From Gammaproteobacteria bacterium (GTDB taxonomy: Bacteria; Pseudomonadota; Gammaproteobacteria; Pseudomonadales; Pseudohongiellaceae): a stretch of 7,579 nt of DNA. Location: NCBI GenBank assembly GCA_007571115.1, contig RKSA01000143.1, positions 1-7,579 of the forward strand. The letters run 5' to 3'. The position numbers and the translations under genes were made by a program. Shown piece after piece: positions 1 through 7,500 of this stretch. The notes beneath the pieces were generated by a model, which worked only from the letters and a program-made list of their open reading frames with translations, was not told the origin of the DNA and ran no database searches. Each line of letters begins with the position of its first letter. The first letter of the stretch is position 1.

Positions 1-171
1 ATCGACGCGCGTTTTGCCGGAGTGAACGATCGCTTTGTCGGGGTGAACGACCGCTTTGAAAGCCTCGAGACGCGCCTGCGCGAGTCCCAGTCGCGCTGGG
101 CGGTGACGATCATCGTCGTGAACCTCGCGGCACTCGGCTTGGCGGTCGCGCTGCTGACTTTTGCCGGTTGA
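1..171 (+). CDS. C-terminal part of a coiled-coil protein with a C-terminal membrane anchor (5' end outside window)
   Basis: The window opens inside a reading frame that runs 56 codons to a TGA at 169-171; the start lies upstream. The visible protein begins with a charged, heptad-spaced stretch containing two near-identical copies of a 7-residue unit (AGVNDRF then VGVNDRF), continues as ESLETRLRESQSRW, and ends in one hydrophobic segment of about 23 residues (roughly AVTIIVVNLAALGLAVALLTF) followed by Ala-Gly. A charged coiled coil followed by a single C-terminal membrane helix is typical of small tail-anchored coiled-coil proteins of unknown function, including DUF1640-like proteins and XhlA-like proteins; I cannot assign a family from this fragment. 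The next gene starts 30 bp downstream on the same strand, so co-transcription is possible but not shown. Confidence is good that the frame is coding and low for any function. Confidence 0.7.
   Translation: MDARFAGVNDRFVGVNDRFESLETRLRESQSRWAVTIIVVNLAALGLAVALLTFAG
16..57 (+). repeat. Two tandem 21-bp units encoding a heptad repeat
   Basis: Two adjacent 21-bp units (16-36 and 37-57) differ at only a few positions and encode AGVNDRF and VGVNDRF. The period equals one coiled-coil heptad, so the repeat is explained by duplication within the coiled-coil gene. The array may continue upstream outside the window. Confidence 0.75.
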
Positions 172-186
172 CGAAAAGCCGGTTGA
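163..186 (+). repeat. 9-bp direct repeat around the stop codon of the first gene
   Basis: The sequence gccggttga occurs at 163-171, where it includes the stop codon of the upstream gene, and again at 178-186 in the intergenic gap. The copies are 15 bp apart start to start. It may be a small duplication or coincidence; no regulatory role can be read from it. Confidence 0.4.
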
Positions 187-189
187 ACC

Positions 190-195
190 AAGGGA
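190..195 (+). promoter_or_regulatory. Ribosome binding site of the M14 peptidase gene
   Basis: AAGGGA lies 6 nt before the ATG at 202, a suitable Shine-Dalgarno spacing that supports this start. A second ATG follows directly at 205, so initiation there (9-nt spacing) would remove only one Met. No convincing -35/-10 pair was found in the 30-bp gap before the gene. Confidence 0.65.
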
Positions 196-201
196 AGAAC
201 A

Positions 202-3039
202 ATGATGAAAAAGACGAAAAAGACGAAAAAACAGCCAGCATGGCCCGCCATGATCGCCCTTGTGGCGCTCTTGCTATTGCCTGTGCTGCTGCCCGCCTCG
301 TCGGCCATCGCCCAGGACGACTTCCCATTCTGGCTCGACCGGGACTACGACCCTGCGATCCCGACGATCAAGCAGACCCTGGGCTACGCTCCCGGCGAGC
401 GCATCACCTGGCATCGCGATGCTCTGCGCTATTTCGAAGCCTTGGCGGAGGCTGCGCCCGAGCGCGTGCGAATCGTCGAATACGGCGAGAGCTGGCAAGG
501 CAGGAAGCTGATCTATGCGGTGCTTTCCGCAGCGCAGAACATCGCCCGGATCGAGCAAATCAAGGCTGCAATGCAAAGCCTCGCCGATCCCCGGCAAACC
601 CCGGCGGAGCAGGCTGCGCGAATCATCGCCGACCAGCCTGCAGTGACCTGGCTGTCGTACAGCGTACACGGCAACGAGATATCCCCCACCGATGCCGCGA
701 TGCTCACCGCATACCATCTGCTTGCCTCGCGTGGCGACTCGCGAGTCGCCAGCATCATGGGCGAGACCGTGGTCATCATCGACCCGGTGCAGAACCCTGA
801 CGGTCGCGACCGCTTCGTGCATCATTTCACCAGCGAGGCCGGGCTGCAACCCGACTCCGACCGGCTTTCCGCCGAACACGACGAACCCTGGCCCGGCAGC
901 CGCACCAACCACTACCTGTTCGACCTGAACCGCGACTGGTTCATCATGACCCAGCCGGAAACCCAGGGCCGCGTCGCGGCTTTGCAGGAGTGGTACCCGG
1001 TGGCCTTCGTCGATGCCCACGAAATGGGCTCGGACAGCACGTACTTCTTCGCCCCCGAGGCGGACCCCTACAACCCCCACCTGGCCGTCGACCAGCGCGA
1101 AAGCCTGCAATTGTTCGGTCGCAACAACGCCAGATGGTTCGACGAGTTCGGCATCGACTACTTCACCCGCGAAGTCTACGATGCTTTCTACCCGGGCTAT
1201 GGCGCGAGCTGGCCTTCGTATTTTGGCAGCATCGCGATGACTTACGAGCAGGCCTCGGCGCGGGGGCTGGTGTTCCGCCAGTACGACGGCAACGAGCTGC
1301 GCTATGCCGAGACCGTGCGCAACCATTTCCTCACCTCGCTGGCGACTGCGGAAACCGTCGCAAACAACCGGGAAAAACTTCTCGCCGACTGGTACGACTA
1401 CCGGGTGACCGCGATCGAGGAAGGCGAGCAGGAGGAAAACCGCGCCTATCTGTTTCCAGTGCAACACGATCTTGCTGCGGTGACCCGGCTGGCCGGCCTG
1501 TTGCGCCGCCAAGGCGTCGAGGTGGCGCGCGCTGCCGAAGCCTTCAGCGCCTGCGGAGTCGATTATGCCGAGGGCAGCTACCTGATCCGGGCCGATCAGC
1601 CGGCCAAGCGGCTCATCCGCACCTTGCTCGAACCCCAGGTTGCCATGGCCGAAGAATTTCTCGCCGAGCAGGAGCGACTTCGGGCGAACGGCCTGCCGGA
1701 CCAGATCTACGACGTCACCGCCTGGTCGCTGCCGCTCATGTTCAATGTCGCGATGCACATCTGCGATCGCGTTCCCGAGGCCGAATTCGCCAGCGCCGGA
1801 ACGGAGCTCGTCATTCCGGCGCAAGTGCAAGGTGGCGAAGCGAAGGTTTCGTATCTGGTCCCTTGGGGTTCGGCGCCTGCGGCGCGGCTGCTCGCCAAGG
1901 GCCTGCTCGCCGGGCTGCGAATCAAGAGCAGCGACCTGGCATTCACCAGCCTGGGCCGGGAATATCGCGCTGGCACCTTGATTATCGATGTCGCAGACAA
2001 CCCTGATGACCTGTATCAGACCTTGTCGAGCCTCGCTGCGGAAACCGGTGCCGAAGTCGTCGCGATCAACGATAGCTGGGTTACCGAGGGGCCGAATTTC
2101 GGCAGCGGCAACGTGGTCCGGTTCAATGTCCCGAAAGTCGCCATCGCCTGGGACGAGCCGACTTCGGCATATAGCGCCGGCAACACGCGCTTCGTCATCG
2201 AGCGGCAATTCGGCTATCCAGTCACGCCGATCCGCGTCGACCGCATCGCCTCGGCCGACCTCGACCGCTACCAGGTATTGCTCCTGCCCCTGGCCGCTCG
2301 CGGAAGCTACCAGAACGCGCTGGGCGAGGGCGGGGCGGAGAACTTGCGCGACTGGGTCGACGCCGGCGGCGTGCTGATCGGCCTCGGCAATGCCACGCGC
2401 TTTCTTGCGCATCCTGCGAGCGGCCTGCTCGATATTCGCCGCGAACGCGCCGTGCCCGCAGCTCGAAGCGGGCCAGGTGACCCAGGTGAAGCAGGTGAAG
2501 AAAGCGAAGAAGGTAAAGAAACTGCGAGCGGTTCGCCAGGCAATGGCCCGGTCGCGGTGGCCGTGAACGTCGATACCCGGTCGGAAAGCGGGCAGGGCGC
2601 TGTCGTCGCCGGTTCGCACCTCGTCGACGAAGGGCAGTTCCGCGATCGCATCGCAGCCCTCGAAGCCGATCCCGATGCAGTGGCCGGCGTGTTGGCGAGG
2701 GCCGACGTCGATCCGGAACACTGGCTTGCCGCCGGCGTCGCGCCGGTGCTCAATGTCCTGGTTCGCGGCAGCGACATCTACACTCCCATCCGCATCGATG
2801 CCGGCGTCAACGTTGCCCGCTTCCAAGGCCCCGACGAATTGCTCGCGAGCGGCTACCTATGGGACGAAAATCGCCGCCAGCTCGCGTACAAGCCCTTCGT
2901 CGTGGCCCAGCCTCGCGGCGCCGGGCACGTTATCGCCTTCACCCAGGATCCGACCGTTCGCGCGTATCTTGACGGCCTCAACGTGATCCTCATGAACGCA
3001 ATCTTCCGCGGCTCGGCCCACGCGCGCCCGGTGCGTTGA
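202..3039 (+). CDS. Exported M14-family zinc carboxypeptidase-like protein with C-terminal amidotransferase-like region
   Basis: The 945-residue protein begins with a Lys-rich n-region, a hydrophobic core (about 16-31) and a likely signal peptidase I site after Ala37 (AIA|QDD), so it should act in the periplasm or outside the cell. The M14 domain covers about 45-390. Its zinc ligands are His156 and Glu159 (HGNE) and His273 (VDAHEMG); NPDG is at 198-201, the substrate-carboxylate pair Asn243-Arg244 sits in DLNRDW, and Glu349 in MTYEQAS is the likely catalytic base. M14 enzymes remove C-terminal residues from peptides, or act on modified peptides; the substrate here is unknown. About 640-740 resembles a class I amidotransferase fold (LLLPLAARG, then DWVDAGGVLIGLGNATRF) without a nucleophile Cys. 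A Gly/Glu linker (about 753-780) leads to a C-terminal region rich in beta-type sequence. Cys451 and Cys521 are the only mature-chain cysteines noted. This long architecture matches bacterial 'M14 family metallopeptidase' proteins far larger than a bare carboxypeptidase of about 300 residues. The reading frame is intact. Confidence 0.9.
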   Translation: MMKKTKKTKKQPAWPAMIALVALLLLPVLLPASSAIAQDDFPFWLDRDYDPAIPTIKQTLGYAPGERITWHRDALRYFEALAEAAPERVRIVEYGESWQGRKLIYAVLSAAQNIARIEQIKAAMQSLADPRQTPAEQAARIIADQPAVTWLSYSVHGNEISPTDAAMLTAYHLLASRGDSRVASIMGETVVIIDPVQNPDGRDRFVHHFTSEAGLQPDSDRLSAEHDEPWPGSRTNHYLFDLNRDWFIMTQPETQGRVAALQEWYPVAFVDAHEMGSDSTYFFAPEADPYNPHLAVDQRESLQLFGRNNARWFDEFGIDYFTREVYDAFYPGYGASWPSYFGSIAMTYEQASARGLVFRQYDGNELRYAETVRNHFLTSLATAETVANNREKLLADWYDYRVTAIEEGEQEENRAYLFPVQHDLAAVTRLAGLLRRQGVEVARAAEAFSACGVDYAEGSYLIRADQPAKRLIRTLLEPQVAMAEEFLAEQERLRANGLPDQIYDVTAWSLPLMFNVAMHICDRVPEAEFASAGTELVIPAQVQGGEAKVSYLVPWGSAPAARLLAKGLLAGLRIKSSDLAFTSLGREYRAGTLIIDVADNPDDLYQTLSSLAAETGAEVVAINDSWVTEGPNFGSGNVVRFNVPKVAIAWDEPTSAYSAGNTRFVIERQFGYPVTPIRVDRIASADLDRYQVLLLPLAARGSYQNALGEGGAENLRDWVDAGGVLIGLGNATRFLAHPASGLLDIRRERAVPAARSGPGDPGEAGEESEEGKETASGSPGNGPVAVAVNVDTRSESGQGAVVAGSHLVDEGQFRDRIAALEADPDAVAGVLARADVDPEHWLAAGVAPVLNVLVRGSDIYTPIRIDAGVNVARFQGPDELLASGYLWDENRRQLAYKPFVVAQPRGAGHVIAFTQDPTVRAYLDGLNVILMNAIFRGSAHARPVR
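208..234 (+). repeat. A-rich 9-bp tandem repeat encoding the Lys/Thr signal-peptide n-region
   Basis: Three 9-bp units follow the start codons: aaaaagacg (208-216), an identical copy (217-225) and a degenerate aaaaaacag (226-234). They encode KKTKKTKKQ, a strongly basic n-region before the hydrophobic core of the signal peptide. The tract is strikingly A-rich against a GC-rich background. Confidence 0.7.
732..751. repeat. Perfect 20-bp palindrome inside the M14 peptidase gene
   Basis: The sequence tggcgactcgcgagtcgcca equals its own reverse complement over all 20 bases with no spacer, centred between 741 and 742 on an NruI-type TCGCGA core. It lies in codons for the RGDSRVAS part of the peptidase, between the HGNE and NPDG motifs. 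It does not extend further (g731 against g752). Its function, if any, is unknown. Confidence 0.7.
2474..2518 (+). repeat. Purine-rich degenerate 9-bp tandem repeat in an interdomain linker
   Basis: Five consecutive 9-bp units are visible: caggtgacc (2474-2482), caggtgaag (2483-2491), caggtgaag (2492-2500), aaagcgaag (2501-2509) and aaggtaaag (2510-2518). They encode a Gly/Glu-rich collagen-like series of triplets (PGD, PGE, AGE, ESE, EGK) in the linker of the peptidase. The tract keeps the reading frame and looks like a repeat insertion into a tolerant loop. Confidence 0.65.
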
Positions 3040-3078
3040 CAGGGCAGGGGAACTGGCCTCGCCGTATTCCGCAGCACC
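3040..3078. other. 39-bp gap between convergent genes, no clear terminator
   Basis: This gap separates the stop codons of the convergent peptidase and symporter genes. A bidirectional terminator would be expected here, but I see no convincing GC-rich stem followed by a T-run on either strand. Termination may be factor-dependent or lie inside the flanking genes. Confidence 0.4.
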
Positions 3079-4488
3079 CTAGCGCAGCAATCTGCGCGCG
3101 AGCAGCAGCACCGCGAAAGCGCAAGCGAACGGCGCGAGCCTTTCGAGAATGTCGCCAGGCGTGTTGGGCATCAGGTAGAACAGCACTGCCAGCGAGAAGC
3201 CGGTTCCCATCGAGAGCAGGGCCGCGAGCGCCGGCGCCTCGAAGCCGGCAAGCCGCAGGAACACCAATGGCCCGAACGCCGAGCCGAGCGCGATCCACGC
3301 GAACAGCACGCGGTTGAAGATGCTCTCGGGAAGCAGCAGCGCCACGGCGACGGCCGCGAGCACCAGTGCCAGGATCATCAGCCGCGATACCAGCAGCAGC
3401 GAGCCTCGGCCGAGATGGCCGAGCCCCAGGTCGTGGGCGATGACGCTCGCGGCGACCAGAAGCTGGCTGTCGGCGGTCGACATGATCGCCGACAACACCG
3501 CAGCGAGCAGGATCGCGCCGAGTATCGGCGGCAGCAGGCTTTCCGTTGCGGCAAAGAAGACGTTTTCCGGGTCGGTGAGTTCCGGGAACAGCAAATTGCC
3601 GGTCAGCCCCAGCAGGCACATGCCGAGGTAGACGACCAGATACCAGCACAGCACGATCCAGCGCGCCTGCCGCAGCGACTGCTCGTCGCGCAGGGCCATG
3701 AAGCGCACAAGCAGATGCGGCTGGCCCCAGGTGCCGATGCCGATGCCAAGCCCGCCAATCACGACGCCGACCGCGAACCAGCCGCCATTGGCGGCGGTCA
3801 GGCTGCCCCATTCGGCATTCGCCGCGTCTCCCAGCGCCTCCGCCAGGCCCGCCGGCCCGCCCACCGCGAACAGCGCCGCCAGCGGCAGCACGATCGCCGT
3901 GACCGCCATGAGCAACCCCTGCAAGGTGTCGGTGATGCTGACCGCCCAGAATCCGCCGAGCAGGGTGTAGATCATGATGACGAGCGCACCGATGGCGACG
4001 CTGGCGCCAAGCGAGATGTGGAAAGTTGAGGAAAACATGTTGCCGGCACCCTGAAATTGCGCGGCGACATAGAACACGAAACAGAACACGATAATCAGCG
4101 AGCTGAGGTAGACGATCGCCCGGCGGCCGCCGCCACGGGCGCCATGGGCGAGGAAATCGGTCAGGGTCAGGTTGTCGTTGGCACGGCTGAAGCCCATGAG
4201 CCTCGGCGCAATCCACCACCACGCGACGATCATGCTGCTGATCGAGCCGAGCGCCACCCAAAGCGCCGAGGCACCCGCCGCGAAGGCTGCGCCGCTCAGG
4301 CCGAGCAAGGTCCAGGCCGAGGAGGCGCTCGATGCATAGCTGATCGACGCCACCACCGGCCCGAGCTGCCGACCCGCGAGAAAGAAATCCTTGCCATCGG
4401 CGGTGCGCCGCGAGGCCCAGAGGCCGATCCCGAGCAATATTGCCTGATACAATACCAGCACGCCAATCACGATGTCTGCCCTAGCCAT
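3079..4488 (-). CDS. PutP-like sodium:solute symporter (SSS family)
   Basis: The 469-residue inner-membrane protein is almost entirely hydrophobic segments, about 12-13 predicted helices, as expected for the LeuT-fold SSS family that couples sodium entry to import of amino acids, organic acids or similar solutes. Family marks: GRQLGP at 39-44 leading into a broken first helix (SISYASSASSAW, about 48-59), an aromatic, Gly-rich GTWGQPH stretch ending at His258 with VRFMAL following, and IMSTADSQ around 335-342, where Ser337 and Thr338 line up with the sodium-binding Ser-Thr pair of PutP. These resemble the proline symporter PutP more than glucose or acetate carriers, but the substrate cannot be fixed, so no symbol is given. 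At 469 residues it is slightly shorter than PutP (about 500). The ATG at 4486-4488 is preceded by GGAG and AGGGGGA. It converges with the peptidase gene and diverges from the TonB receptor gene. Confidence 0.92.
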   Translation of the reverse strand: MARADIVIGVLVLYQAILLGIGLWASRRTADGKDFFLAGRQLGPVVASISYASSASSAWTLLGLSGAAFAAGASALWVALGSISSMIVAWWWIAPRLMGFSRANDNLTLTDFLAHGARGGGRRAIVYLSSLIIVFCFVFYVAAQFQGAGNMFSSTFHISLGASVAIGALVIMIYTLLGGFWAVSITDTLQGLLMAVTAIVLPLAALFAVGGPAGLAEALGDAANAEWGSLTAANGGWFAVGVVIGGLGIGIGTWGQPHLLVRFMALRDEQSLRQARWIVLCWYLVVYLGMCLLGLTGNLLFPELTDPENVFFAATESLLPPILGAILLAAVLSAIMSTADSQLLVAASVIAHDLGLGHLGRGSLLLVSRLMILALVLAAVAVALLLPESIFNRVLFAWIALGSAFGPLVFLRLAGFEAPALAALLSMGTGFSLAVLFYLMPNTPGDILERLAPFACAFAVLLLARRLLR

Positions 4489-4552
4489 GTTCTCCGTCCC
4501 CCTTTCAAGAAGCGATGATCGTCCCCTTCAGCATAACCGGAATGCGTCCTCG
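4489..4552. promoter_or_regulatory. Divergent intergenic region between symporter and TonB receptor genes
   Basis: These 64 bp separate the two divergent start codons, so the symporter promoter and probably the receptor promoter lie here or overlap the gene starts. The best -10-like elements are weak and overlapping: TATGCT on the minus strand (4530-4535) and CATAAC on the plus strand (4532-4537), each matching 4 of 6 consensus bases, neither with a good -35 at 17 bp. No clear operator palindrome is visible. The shared gap allows coordinated control of the two genes, which is inference. Confidence 0.35.
4492..4503 (-). promoter_or_regulatory. Ribosome binding region of the symporter gene
   Basis: On the minus strand two purine-rich elements precede the ATG: AGGGGGA (4497-4503, 8-nt spacing) and GGAG (4492-4495, 3-nt spacing). 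The farther one has the better spacing. Both support the start at 4488. Confidence 0.55.
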
Positions 4553-7500
4553 ATGCGTCACACCCGGCGAGGCAATCCCGAAACCCGATTGGCCGCGACG
4601 GTTCGGACGAGGTTCGCGCTGTCGGCGGCGCTGTTGGTTGCGCTGGCAGTTGCATTAGTGTCGGCCGCCTCGGCGCAGCAAGCCGGCGAGAGCGATCCAG
4701 ACGCTGTCGATGCCATCGAGGAGATCGTCGTCACCGGCTCGCTGATTCGCGGCACGCCAGTCGATGGCGCCTCGCCGGTGACGGTTCTTGACCGCGCCTC
4801 GCTGGAGGCGCAGAACTCTCCCACCGTGATCGAGATCGTGCGCAATCTGGGTCTTGCCAGCGGCAACATCGGCGAGACCAACCAGTTTCAGGTCAATGGC
4901 GGTGAGGGCATGGCAACGCTGAACCTGCGCGGGCTCGGCCCCGAGCGCACGCTGGTGTTGCTCAACGGTCGCAGGCAGGCCTACGCCGGCTGGGACTTTG
5001 GCAATCTTATTAACATCAATCACGTTCCCGCCATCGCCATCGAGCGAATCGAGGTGTTGCGCGAAGGCGCTGCCGCGACCTATGGTTCCGACGCCGTGGC
5101 TGGTGTCGCCAATCTGCAAACCCGCAGTCGGTTCAGCGGCCTGGAAGTCAGTGGCAATCTGACGAGCATCCCCGGTGCCAACGGCGACAGCCAGTTCGGC
5201 ATCATCTGGGGAACCCAATACGCCCCCGACTCCAACGTGGTGCTGTCCTGGGGTCGGCAAAGCCGCTCCGAGCTTTCGGTGACAGAGCGCGAGGACTGGG
5301 TGTTGCAGCCGGGTTCGGTGTCGATTTCCAGCGGCTGGTCGAATATCGGCAACCCCGGGACCTGGTTCGGCCTCGGCAGCTTCCCCGGCCTGCTATCCGG
5401 AGGAGTCGGCGGCGCCCTGGCCACGGGGCAGGCCTTCGTCGATCCGGGTTGCGGCCAGGGCAGCCTGGAGCGATACAGCTTCGATGCGGGAGTGTGCCGC
5501 TTCCGCTACATCGTTTTCGACAACCTTGCCGAGGAGGATTCCCACGACCAGTTGTTCGCCGAGTGGCGCCACAGTCTTGGCGAAAACACCAGGCTGCGAG
5601 TCGACTACATCCGCTCCAACACCGAGGTGCCGGCCTGGAAGACCTCGCCTTCGTACCCGCCTCAGGCCCTGTTCGGCGCGGTGCAATACGTTTTCGACGA
5701 TCACCCTGGCCTCGCCGACATGAAGAGCCAGACTGCGAACAACTGGGGAACTCTTGGCGGCGTGTTCTTCGGTCGCATCGTCGGCGCCGCTGGCCCGGCA
5801 GAACAGGCGAGCCGCGAATTGCGTTCGGATCGCATCAATGCCATGCTCGACTTCCGGCTCGCCGAGCTCGACATCATCTTAGGCCTCACCGGTGGCAGTT
5901 CCACCGGCTACATCGAGAGGCGCGACGCCTACATAGACCGAACCGCACTGGCATTCCGCGGTCTCGGTGGAGCGAACTGCCCGGCCCAGGTGACTCCGGG
6001 GGGCGATGCCGTCACCACCGAGGCGATTGGCGGTCTTGCCGTCGGCGATACCCTTTATGCGGGAGTCACGGCGACCAGCGTCGCAGGCGTCGCCAGCTCG
6101 CCCGGAACGGGCTTGGCAGCCTTCCGCAGCGCTGCCGGCAACAGATGCCTCCATTACAATCCCTTCTCCAACGCGATCCCTGGCTCTCCCCACTACAACG
6201 CCAGCGTGGCCAACGACCCGGCGCTGCTCGACTGGATGGTGGATTCGCTGGAAACGGCCCGGCACACCACCATGTTGCAAGCCGACGTGCAAATGTCCGG
6301 CACTCTCGGCGATTTCGCCGGTGGCCCGGGCCGATTTGCCGCTGGCGTCCAGCTCCGCCGGAACAGCTTCAAGCTGAGCGCCAACGACGTGACCAATTTG
6401 GCGCTGTTCCCCTGCCCGAACCCCGGCGATGACACATGTACGGCGCCCACCGGCCGTTTCAGCTTCCTCGCTGGCGTCAAGCCACTGCAAGTCGAGCAGG
6501 ACGTCGCTGCGCTGTTCTTCGAGGCAGCCATGCCGCTTCGCGACAACCTCGACGTCCAGGCAGCGCTGCGCTACGAGGACTACGGCAGCATCGACTCGAT
6601 AGACCCCAAGGTCTCGCTACGCTGGCAATTGAGCGATCCGCTCGCCCTGCGCGCCTCCTTCGGCACGACCTTCCGCGGGCCGACTCCCAGCCAGGTCGAT
6701 GCCGCCAGCCGCATCACCATTCTCGCCTTCATCAGCCCCACTTCGGCTTTCAAGGCGGTCGACACGATCGGCAATCCCGAACTGGAACCCGAGTCGGCCA
6801 ACATCCTCAATCTGGGCGCGATCTGGGAACCCTCGCCGGATCTGCAATTGACCTTCGACTACTGGAACTTTGATTTCTCCGATCCCATCGTCGCCGAAAA
6901 CCAGGATCAACTGGTCGACGCGTACATCGCTGCCAGCGCCGCTGGCAGCACCAGCCCGGTGGCCGGGCAGATCTTCTGCCAGGGCGGAGTTCTTTGCGAC
7001 GACGGCAGCGGCGCCCCGCTCGCGGCGAGCGGCATCGAGCGAATCGTTGCCAATTGGGTCAACGGCCCGGCGGTTTCGACCTCGGGCCTGGATCTGGCTT
7101 TTCAGTACGCCTTCGGCTGGGGTCCCGGCCGCTTCGAGCTGACCGCGAGCTACAACGCGGTGCTCAACTACGACGTCGACCCCTACATCAAGAACGGGGT
7201 CCAGGTCGCCGCAGGTTACGACGCGCTGGGCAAGCTCAACTTCAGCAACCCCGCCTTGCCGCTACCCGATATGCGCAGCCGCCACTCGTGGAGCTATGCA
7301 GTCGGCCCGCACAGCTTCATCTGGTACGTCAACGTCATCGGTGGCTACGAGGACCAGCGCAGCAGCCCCCAGGCCCAGGACATCGGCCAGCACCTGACCC
7401 ACGACATCCACTACAGCGTGTCGTTCGCCAATACCCGGGGAAGCTTCACCGCCTCGATCCTCAATCTGCTCGACGAGCCGCCACCACGAGGAACCCTCGA

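Noticed and set aside
168..196. TTGACG at 168-173 as a -35 element for the peptidase gene
   Set aside because: At a 17-bp spacing the -10 position (191-196) reads agggaa, which is part of the ribosome binding region and has no -10 character.
990..2006. A 338-codon plus-strand frame inside the peptidase gene
   Set aside because: It is an alternative-frame shadow, rich in Arg/Pro/Ala, without motifs, while the main frame carries all M14 catalytic residues.
274..2826. An 850-codon open frame on the minus strand opposite the M14 peptidase gene
   Set aside because: It mirrors a clearly coding, motif-rich gene in GC-rich DNA, where long antisense frames are common. Its protein shows no recognisable domain or membrane/signal pattern.
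3015..3110. A possible bidirectional terminator between convergent genes
   Set aside because: Only short imperfect GC pairings are visible, with no adjoining T-run on either strand.
2990..4261. A 423-codon minus-strand frame overlapping the symporter
   Set aside because: It lies on the same strand as the symporter but in another frame; its product is Arg/Gly/Ala-rich and not membrane-like, whereas the symporter frame has clear family motifs.
5889..5907. Inverted repeat ccggtgg/ccaccgg as a regulatory site
   Set aside because: It is short, internal to a coding region and explained by codons for Thr-Gly-Gly-Ser-Ser-Thr-Gly.
5449..6432. A 327-codon plus-strand frame inside the receptor gene
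   Set aside because: An Arg-rich shadow of the receptor frame, whose plug and barrel motifs continue uninterrupted through this stretch.
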